DNA of 58,598 nt, from NCBI GenBank assembly GCA_021647585.1, contig JAKIUK010000018.1, positions 1 through 58,598 of the forward strand, read 5' to 3'. Source of the stretch: Methylococcaceae bacterium (GTDB lineage: Bacteria > Pseudomonadota > Gammaproteobacteria > Methylococcales > Methylomonadaceae). A program made the translations under genes and the position numbers. Position 1 is the stretch's first letter; each line of letters starts with the position of its first letter. A model generated the notes under the pieces. It worked only from the letters and a program-made list of their open reading frames with translations. It was not told the DNA's origin and did no database searches. Positions 1 through 8,702 of the stretch are shown here, piece after piece.

Positions 1-114
1 GTTAGAACACCCTTTGAAGCTCTTCAATGTTGGTATAGAATAGATCCTGAAATCTTTAGAAAATCACCCGATATGTTTCGGGCTGACCTTTTAAAAAATC
101 ATGGTACAACGTAG
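1..114 (+). CDS. IS481-family transposase, C-terminal fragment
   Basis: Frame 1 is open from the window edge to a TAG at 112-114 and encodes 37 residues starting VRTPFEALQCWYRIDPEIF. The pattern (K)TP.EA...WY...PE.F is typical of the last 30-40 residues of IS481-family DDE transposases. The stop codon lies inside the terminal repeat of the element. The rest of the gene is outside the window. A matching transposase N-terminus begins at 58561, so both window ends lie in copies of the same element. Confidence 0.6.
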   Translation, partial: VRTPFEALQCWYRIDPEIFRKSPDMFRADLLKNHGTT

Positions 115-126
115 TGAAACCTGACA
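1..126 (+). mobile_element. Right end of an IS481-type insertion sequence (partial)
   Basis: The window opens inside an insertion sequence. The transposase C-terminus is followed by a terminal repeat ending in TGACA at 126. Read on the minus strand from 126 the end is TGTCAGGTTTCACTACGTTG..., which matches the left end near the other side of the window (58472 on, TGTATAGTTTCACCACGTTA...) at about 19 of 24 positions, with looser similarity further in. The element probably ends at 126, because PAS-domain homology of the next gene starts directly after it. Seen: the matching ends. Inferred: the family (IS481) and the exact boundary. Confidence 0.7.
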
Positions 127-1181
127 ACTATACTTATACCAGCCCCTATATTGAGGAGCTGCTAGGCTACACACCTAAAGAAGTTATAGGGCAAACTTTT
201 TTTTCTTTAATGCCAGGCGAAGAACGAGCACGGCTGCTTACAATTTTTAAGGATCATATTAAAAAACAACGTATCTTTTCTGGTATTGAACATACTAACT
301 TACACAAGAACGGTAATATCGTTACCTTAGAGTCTAACGGTTCTCCTATTTACAGTATTGAGGGTCAATTCATAGGTTATCGTGGAATTCATAGAGATAT
401 TACTGAACAGGCCCGAACAAAAAAAATAATCATAGAAAAAGAGATTGCAGAACAGGCCAATAAATCTAAATCTGAGTTTTTGGCAAATATGTCTCATGAA
501 TTAAGAACCCCCATGCATGCCATTTTAAGTTTTTCCAATTTCGGAATCAAAAAGTTTAATTCCGCGCCCCCTGAAAAATTACTGTCATACTTCAACAAAA
601 TTAATCAAAGTGGAGAAAGGTTATTAGCATTACTCAACGATTTACTTGATTTATCCAAACTTGAAGCCGGAAAATTAGAGTTTAATTTTAGGCTGTTTGA
701 ATTAAGTTTAGTATTAAAACAATGCATTGATGAGCAAGAAGCCCAACTGAATGAAAAGAATTTACGCATCAAATTCATAAATTCCGAACACAATACCCAG
801 GCACAATTTGATACCGTTAAAATTTCTCAAGTTATCACTAACTTTTTATCAAATGCCATTAAGTTTTCTGAGCAAGGAACAACCCTTTCTATTGAAATAA
901 AAGCCGATGAACTATTTTCAGACGCGGGTATTTCTAATGGTCTATGTTTAAGCATAACTGATCAGGGTATAGGCATACCTGATAATGAGCTAGACACTAT
1001 ATTTGATAAATTCATTCAAAGTAGTAAGACTAAAACGGGGGCAGGTGGAACAGGTTTGGGGCTAGCTATTTGTAAAGAATTTATAGATGCACATCATGGT
1101 AGAATATGGGCAGAACATAATCCAGAGGGTGGTTCCATTTTTAACTTTGTTATCCCGATACAACAATCCCAAAAAAACTAA
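114..1181 (+). pseudogene. Sensor histidine kinase, 5' end cut off by the insertion sequence
   Basis: What remains is a PAS domain (about residues 5-98, ending in the PAC-like GYRGIHRDITEQ), a short helix, a HisKA dimerisation domain with the phospho-accepting His128 in FLANMSHELRTP, and an ATPase domain with N box NFLSNAIKFS (about 243-252), G1 DQGIGIP (283-289) and G2 GTGLGLAIC (312-320). It ends at residue 355 without a receiver domain. The GTG at 114 overlaps the transposase stop and sits in the IS end; only from codon 5 does the sequence look like a PAS domain, so the true N-terminus (more PAS, maybe other sensor domains) is missing. Any product would be a soluble orphan kinase fragment. 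No response regulator lies nearby. The kinase call is firm; whether it is expressed is unknown. Confidence 0.85.
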
Positions 1182-1183
1182 AC

Positions 1184-1432
1184 ATGCAAGAACAAAAATC
1201 TAAACCGACTAAAGACCGCCATCCTCTTATTACCATTGGAATACTCACTGCTGGAACACAAATGGGATCAGCATTAATTCAAAGAATGGGAAGACATCCC
1301 GTTCTCCTTTTTACTATGGGTGTAGGTGCAGGAATCTATACCTATAAAAACCGCAAGGCAATTATGGATGAAACACGCCACTTAAAAGATCAAAGTAAAA
1401 ACCTGCTCTCAAAAAAAACCAAGTCTGAATAA
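1184..1432 (+). CDS. Small membrane protein of unknown function
   Basis: An 82-residue protein that I do not recognise. It has a charged N-terminus (about 1-14), two short hydrophobic stretches separated by an Arg/His-containing turn (about residues 15-30 and 38-53, the second GVGAGIYTYKNRK), and a Lys-rich tail ending KKTKSE. It begins two bases after the kinase stop codon, so the two are probably co-transcribed. No strong ribosome-binding site is visible; translational coupling is likely. Confidence 0.55.
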   Translation: MQEQKSKPTKDRHPLITIGILTAGTQMGSALIQRMGRHPVLLFTMGVGAGIYTYKNRKAIMDETRHLKDQSKNLLSKKTKSE

Positions 1433-1458
1433 CATCGTTTTTATCAACGATCTGTATT

Positions 1459-2691
1459 ATGTATTTCAATAAACAGAAATTGCTACATATTGTTCTGTTA
1501 ATATTAACTTCCTATTCGTTACCTACTCTATCAGCCACCCCAAACACACTCAGCACCCCACTTTTCCAAAACAAGTTTTTTCCGCTTTCTACTGATGAAT
1601 CCCTACTCTGTATTACGTCTGAACATGGATTTTTAGCGATTCCAGAACTAAAAAAAACCATTGAATTTTACGAAAACAATAATCCTCCCGAATTACGAAA
1701 ACATGCTGTTGCCGTACTGATTGATCATAGTAATCCTGATCACCTGGAAGACCTGCAAGATTACCAAGAAGATTGTAGTGAGTCAGCATCCGTAGATCTG
1801 TGTATTCTGGAAAATTACTGGGACAGTAATGAAGCCGCATTAACAGCACTTGCTCTTTTTTATGATACAAAAACCATTATCAAGCATGGAGAGAACTACA
1901 AAGCCAGGCGTTTTACGATAGATCATTTACGGGTTTTTGAAAAAGCCATTCGTAAAATCCCGCCTTTCATGCGAAAAAAAATCAGCAAGGCCAAGCCCCT
2001 TCGAAACCTGGACAAAGTGATAAAAGACCTAGACACCAACGTACAGGAACTGATTCAAGATGCTTTCCCTGAAGATTTTGCCACCAGTATCTGGTCTGAT
2101 AACACTCACCCTCTCACTTTTGTTCCCGGTATTGGTTTCAGAAGTCAGGTCGTTGCACAAGTCTACAATGGACAAAACCTGATTATTTTTACTGTAAAAG
2201 CCTTTGATAAAGCCAAAGATGGCAGACTTTATCGCGACATAGATTTAAAATATCTAGTTGATTTTAGAATCCCCATTATTGTGCATGAAATTGCCCATAC
2301 TATCGATAATTTCCATTTCTGGAATGGAAATGACGAGTTGTATTTTTTTTACCGTTATCGAAAAATGTCCAATGACAATCATACCGTCAAATTAATTCTT
2401 GATGCTAAACTGGCACTCTGGCCTTCAAAATGGTTTGAAGCCTTTGAATACTTATGGGAAGTCAATGATGGACGTTATGACGGTCAAATTCAGGAAAAAC
2501 TAGCAGAACTGGTCGCCCAATATATTTTAATTCCAGAACGCTTAAAACAAAGCACCCCAGAAGGCTATGCCTGGTTGCGTGATGAGGTATTTAAAAACAT
2601 TGAATACCGTGGTTACGACAGCTGCTCCAATCCCATCGTTGAACCATTAACCTGGTGGCAACACGCCATTGCTAAAGTCTTAGGTATATAA
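1459..2691 (+). CDS. Secreted protein with a HExxH zinc-peptidase motif
   Basis: 410 residues with a clear Sec signal peptide (KQKLLHIVLLILTSYSLPTLSA, predicted cleavage about residue 26). The central feature is VHEIAHTIDNFHFW, a HExxH motif at residues 276-280, followed about 70 residues later by an acidic helix (EKLAELVAQY, Glu346 or Glu350) that could supply the third zinc ligand, as in gluzincin-type peptidases. Two Cys in the N-terminal half (about 106 and 115) could form a disulfide. I cannot place it in a named family. It would act in the periplasm or outside the cell. The HExxH motif is seen; peptidase activity is inferred. Confidence 0.6.
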   Translation: MYFNKQKLLHIVLLILTSYSLPTLSATPNTLSTPLFQNKFFPLSTDESLLCITSEHGFLAIPELKKTIEFYENNNPPELRKHAVAVLIDHSNPDHLEDLQDYQEDCSESASVDLCILENYWDSNEAALTALALFYDTKTIIKHGENYKARRFTIDHLRVFEKAIRKIPPFMRKKISKAKPLRNLDKVIKDLDTNVQELIQDAFPEDFATSIWSDNTHPLTFVPGIGFRSQVVAQVYNGQNLIIFTVKAFDKAKDGRLYRDIDLKYLVDFRIPIIVHEIAHTIDNFHFWNGNDELYFFYRYRKMSNDNHTVKLILDAKLALWPSKWFEAFEYLWEVNDGRYDGQIQEKLAELVAQYILIPERLKQSTPEGYAWLRDEVFKNIEYRGYDSCSNPIVEPLTWWQHAIAKVLGI

Positions 2692-2699
2692 CTTGAATA

Positions 2700-2757
2700 C
2701 CTGGTTTCTCAGCAATAGCTTGTGCTAGAAACCGTGAGCCAACTGATTTTTCTAGGA
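2700..2757. repeat. Intergenic hairpin and one copy of the CAACTGATTTTTCTAGG repeat
   Basis: Between the convergent ends of the HExxH gene and rsmI, GGTTTCT and AGAAACC arms flank AGCA...TGCT, giving a stem that could end transcription from either side, though no clear T-run follows. Directly after it, 2740-2756 reads CAACTGATTTTTCTAGG, the motif that also ends the element at 34508-34748 and resembles the palindrome after pyrC (37164-37207). Confidence 0.5.
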
Positions 2758-3600
2758 TTATTTATCTCTCAACTCCAAAGCAGCCTGATACAACACTTTC
2801 TTCCTGGCACCCGTTATTTCAACCGCCATTGTAACTGCTGTTTTAATAGAACATTGTTGCAACAAAACCAGCAAAACTCTTTTTTGTTCTTCTGTAATTT
2901 CATTGACTCTCTTTTCAATCACCGCACCTTCGACAACAACAACAAACTCACCCTTTTGCATATTGCTATTATTTTTTACTTGTTCCAATACATGGTCTAA
3001 AGAAGCATTCACTACAGTTTCATATAACTTGGTTAATTCTCTGGCTAAAACAATTCGCCTATCTCCTGAGATAATTTCTGCCAGATCTTCTAGCGTAGCT
3101 AAAATTCTATGACTGGATTCATAAAAAACCCATGTGGCAGACTCGTTTTTCCTGGTAATAAAAAATGTTTTTCTGGCTGCTGAGGTTCTGGGCAAAAAAC
3201 CTTCAAAAGTAAACCGGGAAACGGGTAAACCGGAAACTGATAATGCTGCAATCAATGCACAGGCACCCGGTATAGGTGATACTTCTATACCTTGTTGTTT
3301 TGCCAGCCTAACCAAAGGCATGCCTGGATCACTGAGTAAAGGCGTTCCAGCATCAGACACCAGCGCAACATTCAACCCATTTTTTATTTTCTCAACTAAT
3401 CCCGGTGCTGCTTTTTCTTCATTATGCTGATGCAACGATATCAATTTATTGTTGATGGCATAATGCTGTAATAACATTTTTACATGTCGGGTATCCTCAG
3501 CTGCAATTAAATCAACTTTTTTTAAAATTTCCACAGCTCTATAGCTAAAATCAGCTAAATTACCTATAGGCGTTGCAACAACGTATAATTTACCGCACAT
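2758..3600 (-). CDS. rsmI: 16S rRNA 2'-O-ribose C1402 methyltransferase RsmI
   Basis: 280 residues, normal length for RsmI (YraL). It opens with the family signature LYVVATPIGNLADFSYRAVEILKKV and AAEDTRH, then LVSDAGTPLLSDPGMPLV (SAM-binding region) and IPGACALIAALSVSGLP. RsmI methylates the ribose of C1402 in the decoding centre of 16S rRNA together with RsmH. It is transcribed divergently from lpoA, an arrangement common in gammaproteobacteria. The 210-bp divergent region is almost filled by a large palindromic element (3631-3788), leaving only about 30 bp in front of this gene. Confidence 0.95.
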   Translation of the reverse strand: MCGKLYVVATPIGNLADFSYRAVEILKKVDLIAAEDTRHVKMLLQHYAINNKLISLHQHNEEKAAPGLVEKIKNGLNVALVSDAGTPLLSDPGMPLVRLAKQQGIEVSPIPGACALIAALSVSGLPVSRFTFEGFLPRTSAARKTFFITRKNESATWVFYESSHRILATLEDLAEIISGDRRIVLARELTKLYETVVNASLDHVLEQVKNNSNMQKGEFVVVVEGAVIEKRVNEITEEQKRVLLVLLQQCSIKTAVTMAVEITGARKKVLYQAALELRDK

Positions 3601-3627
3601 TTGATATTAAGTTCTCTCATTCAATGC

Positions 3628-3791
3628 TAAGGGAGGTGGAAACAAATAATCGTCCAATCTCACTGGCCTTTTTATCTCTGTTTAAATCTTCTCAATCGTC
3701 ACGTAGAATGACTATGCTCCTCTTGAGAAGATTTAAACAGAAATAAAAATCCGCATGATATTTGGATGATTATTTATTACCACCTCCCTAA
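3628..3791. mobile_element. 158-bp palindromic element between rsmI and lpoA
   Basis: The stretch 3631-3788 is one long imperfect inverted repeat: it begins GGGAGGTGGAAACAAATAAT and its other end, read on the minus strand, begins GGGAGGTGGTAATAAATAAT; the arms pair for about 65 bp with an almost perfect inner block CTGTTTAAATCTTCTCAA, around a loop of about 27 bases. TAA stands directly on both sides (3628-3630 and 3789-3791), as expected of a 3-bp target duplication. It has no coding capacity. It looks like a miniature inverted-repeat element; its length and target match the element at 21255-21412, although the sequence differs. It must carry or displace promoter signals of both genes. Confidence 0.75.
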
Positions 3792-3810
3792 TTAGAAGGC
3801 TAGTCCATTC

Positions 3811-5685
3811 ATGAACCGCCAATATGTAATTCTACCCTGTTTCTGCATACTATTGCTTACTAGCTGTGCAACTAAACCAACACAGCGTTATCTCTATATC
3901 AATGAAGCAATTCAAGCTGAATCTCTTATGCAACGCGGCCAACATAAAAAAGCCGCTAATCTGTATCAAACCCTTGCCCAATCAAAACCAGCGCATCGCA
4001 ACCAATTTAGCCTGTTAGCTGCTGAAGCATTTATTCAATCTGGGGATGGTCATGCTGCAAAAACTCTTGCTGATTCAATAAACCCTGCCTCCTTATCTAC
4101 CGAACAAGGTAACAGATTAAATTTATTATATGCACAGATTTATCTCAGTAATGGCGATGCTGAACAAGCACTCAACAGACTCAATACAATCCAGCCTTAC
4201 CAACTGAAACCAACGGATCAACTGACATTTTACCAGTCTCTGGCATTTGCCCACTCTTTAACTGGAAATATACTACAAAGTGTAACCGCGCGTATTCAAC
4301 TTGATTCAATTCTTGATAACGATCAACAAATCATTGAAAATCAGCGTGTTATTATAAACACATTAGATTTATTACCGTCCCAAACACTCATCCTTAAACA
4401 ACCGCCTGCGCCTGATGTTTTAGGTGGCTGGATGTCACTGGCCAGACTATTAAAAATAGCCAAAAGCAATCAAAACCCCATAGAATTTCAAACCAGCTTG
4501 AATCAATGGAAACGATTATTTCCACAACACCCAGCTAATTATGGTTTTTTGCAATCCAGTCAAAGCTCAAAACGCAGTTTTAGCATACCTACATCCATTG
4601 CCCTTTTATTACCTGAGTCTGGGCGTTTTGCTCATGCTGCTCAGGTTATAAAAGACGGTTTCATGACTGCATATCATCAATCTCAGTCAAACTTCCAGCC
4701 CTCCATCCGTTTATATGATAGCGCAATAGTTAACCCTGTCAGTTTATATCAACAAGCTATTGCAGAAGGTGCTGAACTGGTGATTGGGCCACTCAGCAAG
4801 GATCACACTCAAACGCTTGCTTTGGGTACTGAACTAACTATCCCTGTTCTTGCTCTAAACCATATTCCCAATTTAGCTAAAGATAATTTGTTTCAGTTTG
4901 GATTAAGCCCTATAGATGGAGCAAAACAAGCGACAACAAAGGCCAGTATGGATGGACATAAAAAAGTACTTATACTGACCCCTGAAACACATCAGGGACG
5001 CCGTATAAATGAGTACTTAACCGAATACTGGCAACAAACGGGTGGCACAATACTTGAATCTCAATCTTATAACGTGAAAGAAAACGACTTTTCCAATCCT
5101 ATCAAAGACTTGCTCAATCTGGATGAAAGTAGATACCGTTATAACCGGCTTAAACGTCTATTAGCAAAAAATATCAAATATACAGAACGCAGACGTCAGG
5201 ATATTGATGCCATTCTATTGTCGGCCTCTGCAAAAAATGCACGCTCAATTAATCCGCAACTACGCTTTTATCGTGCCACGCGAGTTCCTGTATATGCTAC
5301 CCCAAATATTTACAGCGGCTTGCCCAATCCTTCCCTGGATATAGACCTAAATAATATTATTTTTTGCGATATACCCTGGTTATTTCCTAGTGTTTATACA
5401 GGGGAGCTAAGTCAAGAGTCGCTACGTAATAAATGGCAATTTTTACCAAGAAAATATATACGCCTGTTAGCTTTAGGTATAGATTCTTTTAATATCATCC
5501 CGCATCTTGCGCAAATAAACCTTACACCCTATTCAGGCACAACTGGAAAACTATCTATCAATATGGAAAACCGAATTACAAGACAATTAGTCTGTGCAAA
5601 ATTTATTAAAGGCATCCCTGTAATACAAGACCCTGTCTCTGATGAAAATGACATAACGGATACTTTTTTCAGTAATGTTCAATAA
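3811..5685 (+). CDS. lpoA: LpoA (YraM/LppC) lipoprotein, activator of penicillin-binding protein 1A
   Basis: 624 residues. The N-terminus is a lipoprotein signal with lipobox LLTSC, acylated Cys near residue 19. Residues of about 30-250 are TPR-like helical repeats; about 255-600 form a periplasmic-binding-protein-like fold (SIALLLPESGRFAHAAQVIKDG). This two-domain layout is that of LpoA, the outer-membrane lipoprotein that reaches through the peptidoglycan to stimulate PBP1A. The ribosome-binding site AGAAGG lies in the 22 bases between the palindromic element and the start. Its end overlaps yraN by 11 nt, so the genes form an operon. Confidence 0.9.
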   Translation: MNRQYVILPCFCILLLTSCATKPTQRYLYINEAIQAESLMQRGQHKKAANLYQTLAQSKPAHRNQFSLLAAEAFIQSGDGHAAKTLADSINPASLSTEQGNRLNLLYAQIYLSNGDAEQALNRLNTIQPYQLKPTDQLTFYQSLAFAHSLTGNILQSVTARIQLDSILDNDQQIIENQRVIINTLDLLPSQTLILKQPPAPDVLGGWMSLARLLKIAKSNQNPIEFQTSLNQWKRLFPQHPANYGFLQSSQSSKRSFSIPTSIALLLPESGRFAHAAQVIKDGFMTAYHQSQSNFQPSIRLYDSAIVNPVSLYQQAIAEGAELVIGPLSKDHTQTLALGTELTIPVLALNHIPNLAKDNLFQFGLSPIDGAKQATTKASMDGHKKVLILTPETHQGRRINEYLTEYWQQTGGTILESQSYNVKENDFSNPIKDLLNLDESRYRYNRLKRLLAKNIKYTERRRQDIDAILLSASAKNARSINPQLRFYRATRVPVYATPNIYSGLPNPSLDIDLNNIIFCDIPWLFPSVYTGELSQESLRNKWQFLPRKYIRLLALGIDSFNIIPHLAQINLTPYSGTTGKLSINMENRITRQLVCAKFIKGIPVIQDPVSDENDITDTFFSNVQ

Positions 5686-6037
5686 AATTCGCCCATCACA
5701 CTTAATTCGTGGTGAAAAATCAGAACAACAGGCCTGTCATTATTTATTAAATCAAGGCCTGCAATTAATTGAAAGAAATTTCTGCTGCAAATATGGGGAA
5801 ATTGATCTGATCATGCGTGACCAACAGACGTTGGCTATTGTTGAAGTCAGGTTTCGTAAATCCAACAAATATGGTGGCGCTCTAGAAAGCGTTACGCGTA
5901 AAAAGCAATCCCGTATAATAGCCGCAACACAATACTATTTACTCACCCATAAAATGAATTGTCCTATCCGTTTTGATGTTATTGCACTGTCTAACGACAC
6001 GGATATCAACTGGATAAAAAATGCTTTTCAATCCTAA
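5675..6037 (+). CDS. yraN: YraN / UPF0102 family endonuclease-like protein
   Basis: 120 residues, the usual family size. The core GEKSEQQACHYLLNQGLQLIERNF, CKYGEIDLIM and LAIVEVRFRK is the restriction-endonuclease-like D/E...D...ExK pattern (GEIDLI, then EVRFRK) of UPF0102 proteins. The cellular role is not well defined. It is overlapped by lpoA upstream and followed after 14 bp by the SIS-domain gene, the standard lpoA-yraN-diaA/gmhA-dolP order. Confidence 0.92.
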   Translation: MFNKIRPSHLIRGEKSEQQACHYLLNQGLQLIERNFCCKYGEIDLIMRDQQTLAIVEVRFRKSNKYGGALESVTRKKQSRIIAATQYYLLTHKMNCPIRFDVIALSNDTDINWIKNAFQS

Positions 6038-6051
6038 AAACATCTGCATCT

Positions 6052-6639
6052 ATGAGCCTACAAGATAGAATTATCAATCATTTCACGGACAGCATACAAA
6101 CCAAACAAGATGCTATGTCCTGTTTATGCGAACTGATTGAGTTTGCTTCGCAAAAAATAGTTGAGTCTCTGGTTAACGACAAAAAAATACTGACTTGTGG
6201 TAATGGCGGGTCAGCAGGCGATGCTCAACACTTTTCTTCAGAAATGCTCAATCGTTTTGAACGCGAACGCCCTGCACTTCCTGCGATAGCGCTCACTACA
6301 GATACATTGACTCTGACATCAGTAGCAAACGATTATCATTTTGACGAGGTGTTTTCCAAACAATTACGTGCTTTGGGTCAGGCTGGGGATATCTTACTGG
6401 TTTATACAACCAGCGGCAATTCAAGTAACATAGTAAGCGCAGTCAAAACGGCACATGACAAAGAAATCACTGTCATTGCTCTAACGGGTAAAGACGGCGG
6501 TGCACTTGCATCGATTTTAAACGAATCGGATATTGAAATCAGAGTCCCCTCTGAATCGACTGCTCGAATTCAGGAAGTCCATTTACTGGTCACCCACTGC
6601 CTATGTGACTTAATAGACCAACAACTTTTTGGTGCATGA
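6052..6639 (+). CDS. gmhA: SIS-domain protein, phosphoheptose isomerase / DiaA family
   Basis: 195 residues with one SIS domain: LTCGNGGSAGDAQHFSSEMLNRF near residue 47, LLVYTTSGNSSNIV near 115 and the C-terminal helix STARIQEVHLLVTHCLCDLID. GmhA makes D-glycero-D-manno-heptose 7-phosphate for LPS; its paralogue DiaA, found at exactly this locus in E. coli, binds DnaA and regulates replication initiation. The catalytic-type Glu and His of GmhA appear present (SSEMLNRFERERPALPAIAL and QEVH), so isomerase function is plausible, but sequence reading cannot separate the two roles. Its stop codon overlaps the next start. Confidence 0.85.
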   Translation: MSLQDRIINHFTDSIQTKQDAMSCLCELIEFASQKIVESLVNDKKILTCGNGGSAGDAQHFSSEMLNRFERERPALPAIALTTDTLTLTSVANDYHFDEVFSKQLRALGQAGDILLVYTTSGNSSNIVSAVKTAHDKEITVIALTGKDGGALASILNESDIEIRVPSESTARIQEVHLLVTHCLCDLIDQQLFGA

Positions 6640-7223
6640 ACGCCATGAAAACAACCATAATATTTATTTTTGTTCACTTGCTTTTATCAGGCTGCTCGAT
6701 AATTGCTACTGGAGGTGCTGAAATAACAGGGCTCTCTCTATTACATGAGCGCAGAACCAGCAAAACACTGCTTATTGACGAACGCATTGAAATAACCGCG
6801 GGAATTGAATTAAATTCCTATGAAAATATTCGAAAACTCTGCCACTATAACGTAACTGCTTATAATGGAAAGGTTCTCGTTACCGGGGAAGCACCCACAG
6901 AATCATTACGCAATAAAATCATTCAAATCATCAGAAAAATTTCCGGTGTAAAGCTAGTTCATAACGAGTTAATCATTGCCCAGCCATCTTCATTTGTGCA
7001 ACGATCCCGTGACACTTTTATCACCACAAAAGTTAAATCTTCGCTTAGTAATGTAACAAACTTGCCTGGCTTTGATGCCACTCGCGTCAAAGTCATTACT
7101 GAAAATGGTATCGTCTATTTACTGGGACTGGTACACAAAAACGAAGGTCTTGTGGCTACTGAAATTACCCGCAGAGTTAGCGGTGTTAAAAAAGTAGTCA
7201 AAATTTTTGAATACATAGAATAA
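6636..7223 (+). CDS. dolP: BON-domain outer-membrane lipoprotein, DolP (YraP) type
   Basis: 195 residues with a lipoprotein signal (LLLSGC near residue 19) and two BON domains (about 45-115 and 125-193: VTAYNGKVLVTGEAPTESLR and VITENGIVYLLGLVHKNEG). DolP binds anionic phospholipids at division sites and supports outer-membrane integrity. The ATG overlaps the preceding stop (ATGA); a second in-frame ATG at 6645 (MKTTIIF) is also a possible start and gives a more conventional signal peptide. Last of the lpoA group before the FAD-linked oxidase. Confidence 0.88.
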   Translation: MNAMKTTIIFIFVHLLLSGCSIIATGGAEITGLSLLHERRTSKTLLIDERIEITAGIELNSYENIRKLCHYNVTAYNGKVLVTGEAPTESLRNKIIQIIRKISGVKLVHNELIIAQPSSFVQRSRDTFITTKVKSSLSNVTNLPGFDATRVKVITENGIVYLLGLVHKNEGLVATEITRRVSGVKKVVKIFEYIE

Positions 7224-7230
7224 CAGCCTC

Positions 7231-8613
7231 TTGTTACCTAAAGCATTTATCACATCACTTTCAGATATTTTTGGTTCTGAAGATATTCTCACTGCACCAG
7301 AAGACTGCTGGGTATACGGCTACGATAACAGTAAAATCCATGCTCTACCACAAGTCGTTGTGTTTCCGACCACACATCAGCAGGTCGTTTCCAGCATTAT
7401 TGCCTGTGTACAACATAATATAGCGCTTACTACACGAGGCAGAGGGACAGGTACAACGGGAGCAACAACGCCTTTAAAAGGCGGAATGGTGATGTCCATG
7501 GAACGCATGAGCAAACTAATCACCTTTTCCCCTGAAAACCGCTATATCACTGTTGAACCTGGAATGACCAATCAACAAGTGCAAGAACTAAGTGCCAACA
7601 AAGGGTTATTCTGGCCTCCCGACCCTACCAGTGCCGCCTATTGTACGATTGGTGGCAATTTGGCCTGTAATTCAGCAGGTCCCAGAGCCATAAAATATGG
7701 CACACCCAGAGAAAATATCTTAGGCTTAAGAGCTGTTACCGGTGCAGGTAAAGAAATTAGAACAGGCGTATTCACCAGCAAAGGGGTTGTAGGCTATGAC
7801 CTGACACGCTTATTAATTGGTTCCGAAGGCACTTTAGCTATTATTACTGAAGCCACCTTAAAACTAACCCCTTTAGCTGAAGCAAAAACTACATTACGAG
7901 CCATTTATCGTTCCATACATGATGCAGCAAAAGCAGTATCGTCCATTATGTCTCAACCGGTCACACCTTGTGCTCTGGAAATTATTGATGGAAATGCCAT
8001 CAAACTTATTCAAAAATATGCAAATGCCTACATACCTGAATCAGCAGAAGCTTTATTAATGATTGAAGTTGACGGCCCTGAACAGAGCCTCAATTATGTC
8101 ACCGAACTGATATCAAAAGCAGCAACAAATACTGGACTGATTGATATTCAACAAGCAAAAACTGATGCTGAAATTAAGGCGCTATGGAAAATTAGAAAAG
8201 ATTTGGCCCCTTCATTACGAAAAGCCGCTCCCAAAAAAATAAATGAAGATGTGGTTGTACCTGTTACTGAAATACCCAGTCTCATTCTAGGGCTCAATGC
8301 CTTGTCGAAAAGACATCAAATCCCAATCATAAATTTTGGTCATGCTGGCAACGCTAATATTCACGTTAATTTATTATTAAATTCGGATGCTACTGAACAA
8401 AATATCAAAGCTCAAAATTGTCTGGATGATATTTTTTCTTTAGTGTTAAAACTGAAAGGGACACTTTCTGGCGAACATGGTGTCGGTATTGCAAAGCGCG
8501 ACTATATAGACAGAGAACTGGATGCTAATTCTTTGGAACTTATGCGCAATATAAAACACCAGTTCGATCCCAATGGAATACTAAACCCAGATAAAATATT
8601 TCCTTTATCTTAA
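7231..8613 (+). CDS. glcD: FAD-linked oxidase, glycolate/D-lactate dehydrogenase subunit GlcD type
   Basis: 460 residues. The N-terminal half is a PCMH-type FAD-binding domain (VVVFPTTHQQVVSSI; RGRGTGTTGATTPLKGG; PDPTSAAYCTIGGNLACNSAGPRA; GSEGTLAIITEATLKL). The C-terminal half has the FAD-oxidase fold with NFGHAGNANIHVNLL, GTLSGEHGVGIAKRDY and the end motif DPNGILNPDKIF. Such enzymes oxidise 2-hydroxy acids such as glycolate or D-lactate and pass electrons to quinone. GlcE and GlcF partners are not beside it, so it may act alone or with distant subunits. The start is a TTG, 7 bp after dolP; no ATG gives full length. Confidence 0.85.
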   Translation: MLPKAFITSLSDIFGSEDILTAPEDCWVYGYDNSKIHALPQVVVFPTTHQQVVSSIIACVQHNIALTTRGRGTGTTGATTPLKGGMVMSMERMSKLITFSPENRYITVEPGMTNQQVQELSANKGLFWPPDPTSAAYCTIGGNLACNSAGPRAIKYGTPRENILGLRAVTGAGKEIRTGVFTSKGVVGYDLTRLLIGSEGTLAIITEATLKLTPLAEAKTTLRAIYRSIHDAAKAVSSIMSQPVTPCALEIIDGNAIKLIQKYANAYIPESAEALLMIEVDGPEQSLNYVTELISKAATNTGLIDIQQAKTDAEIKALWKIRKDLAPSLRKAAPKKINEDVVVPVTEIPSLILGLNALSKRHQIPIINFGHAGNANIHVNLLLNSDATEQNIKAQNCLDDIFSLVLKLKGTLSGEHGVGIAKRDYIDRELDANSLELMRNIKHQFDPNGILNPDKIFPLS

Positions 8614-8702
8614 GAAACGCATAAGAAATAAAGATGGAACCCAACATTATAAACCATTGAACCTATGTACTATATTTTAAACAAGACCAAGGAGTGCCGA
8701 TT

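Noticed and set aside
3601..3810. RNase P RNA (rnpB), which lies next to rsmI in some relatives
   Set aside because: The region is a simple long hairpin with TAA on both sides; none of the conserved RNase P RNA blocks is visible.
7231..7233. The TTG start of glcD as an error
   Set aside because: No upstream ATG exists after the dolP stop, and the next ATG would remove conserved residues of the FAD domain.
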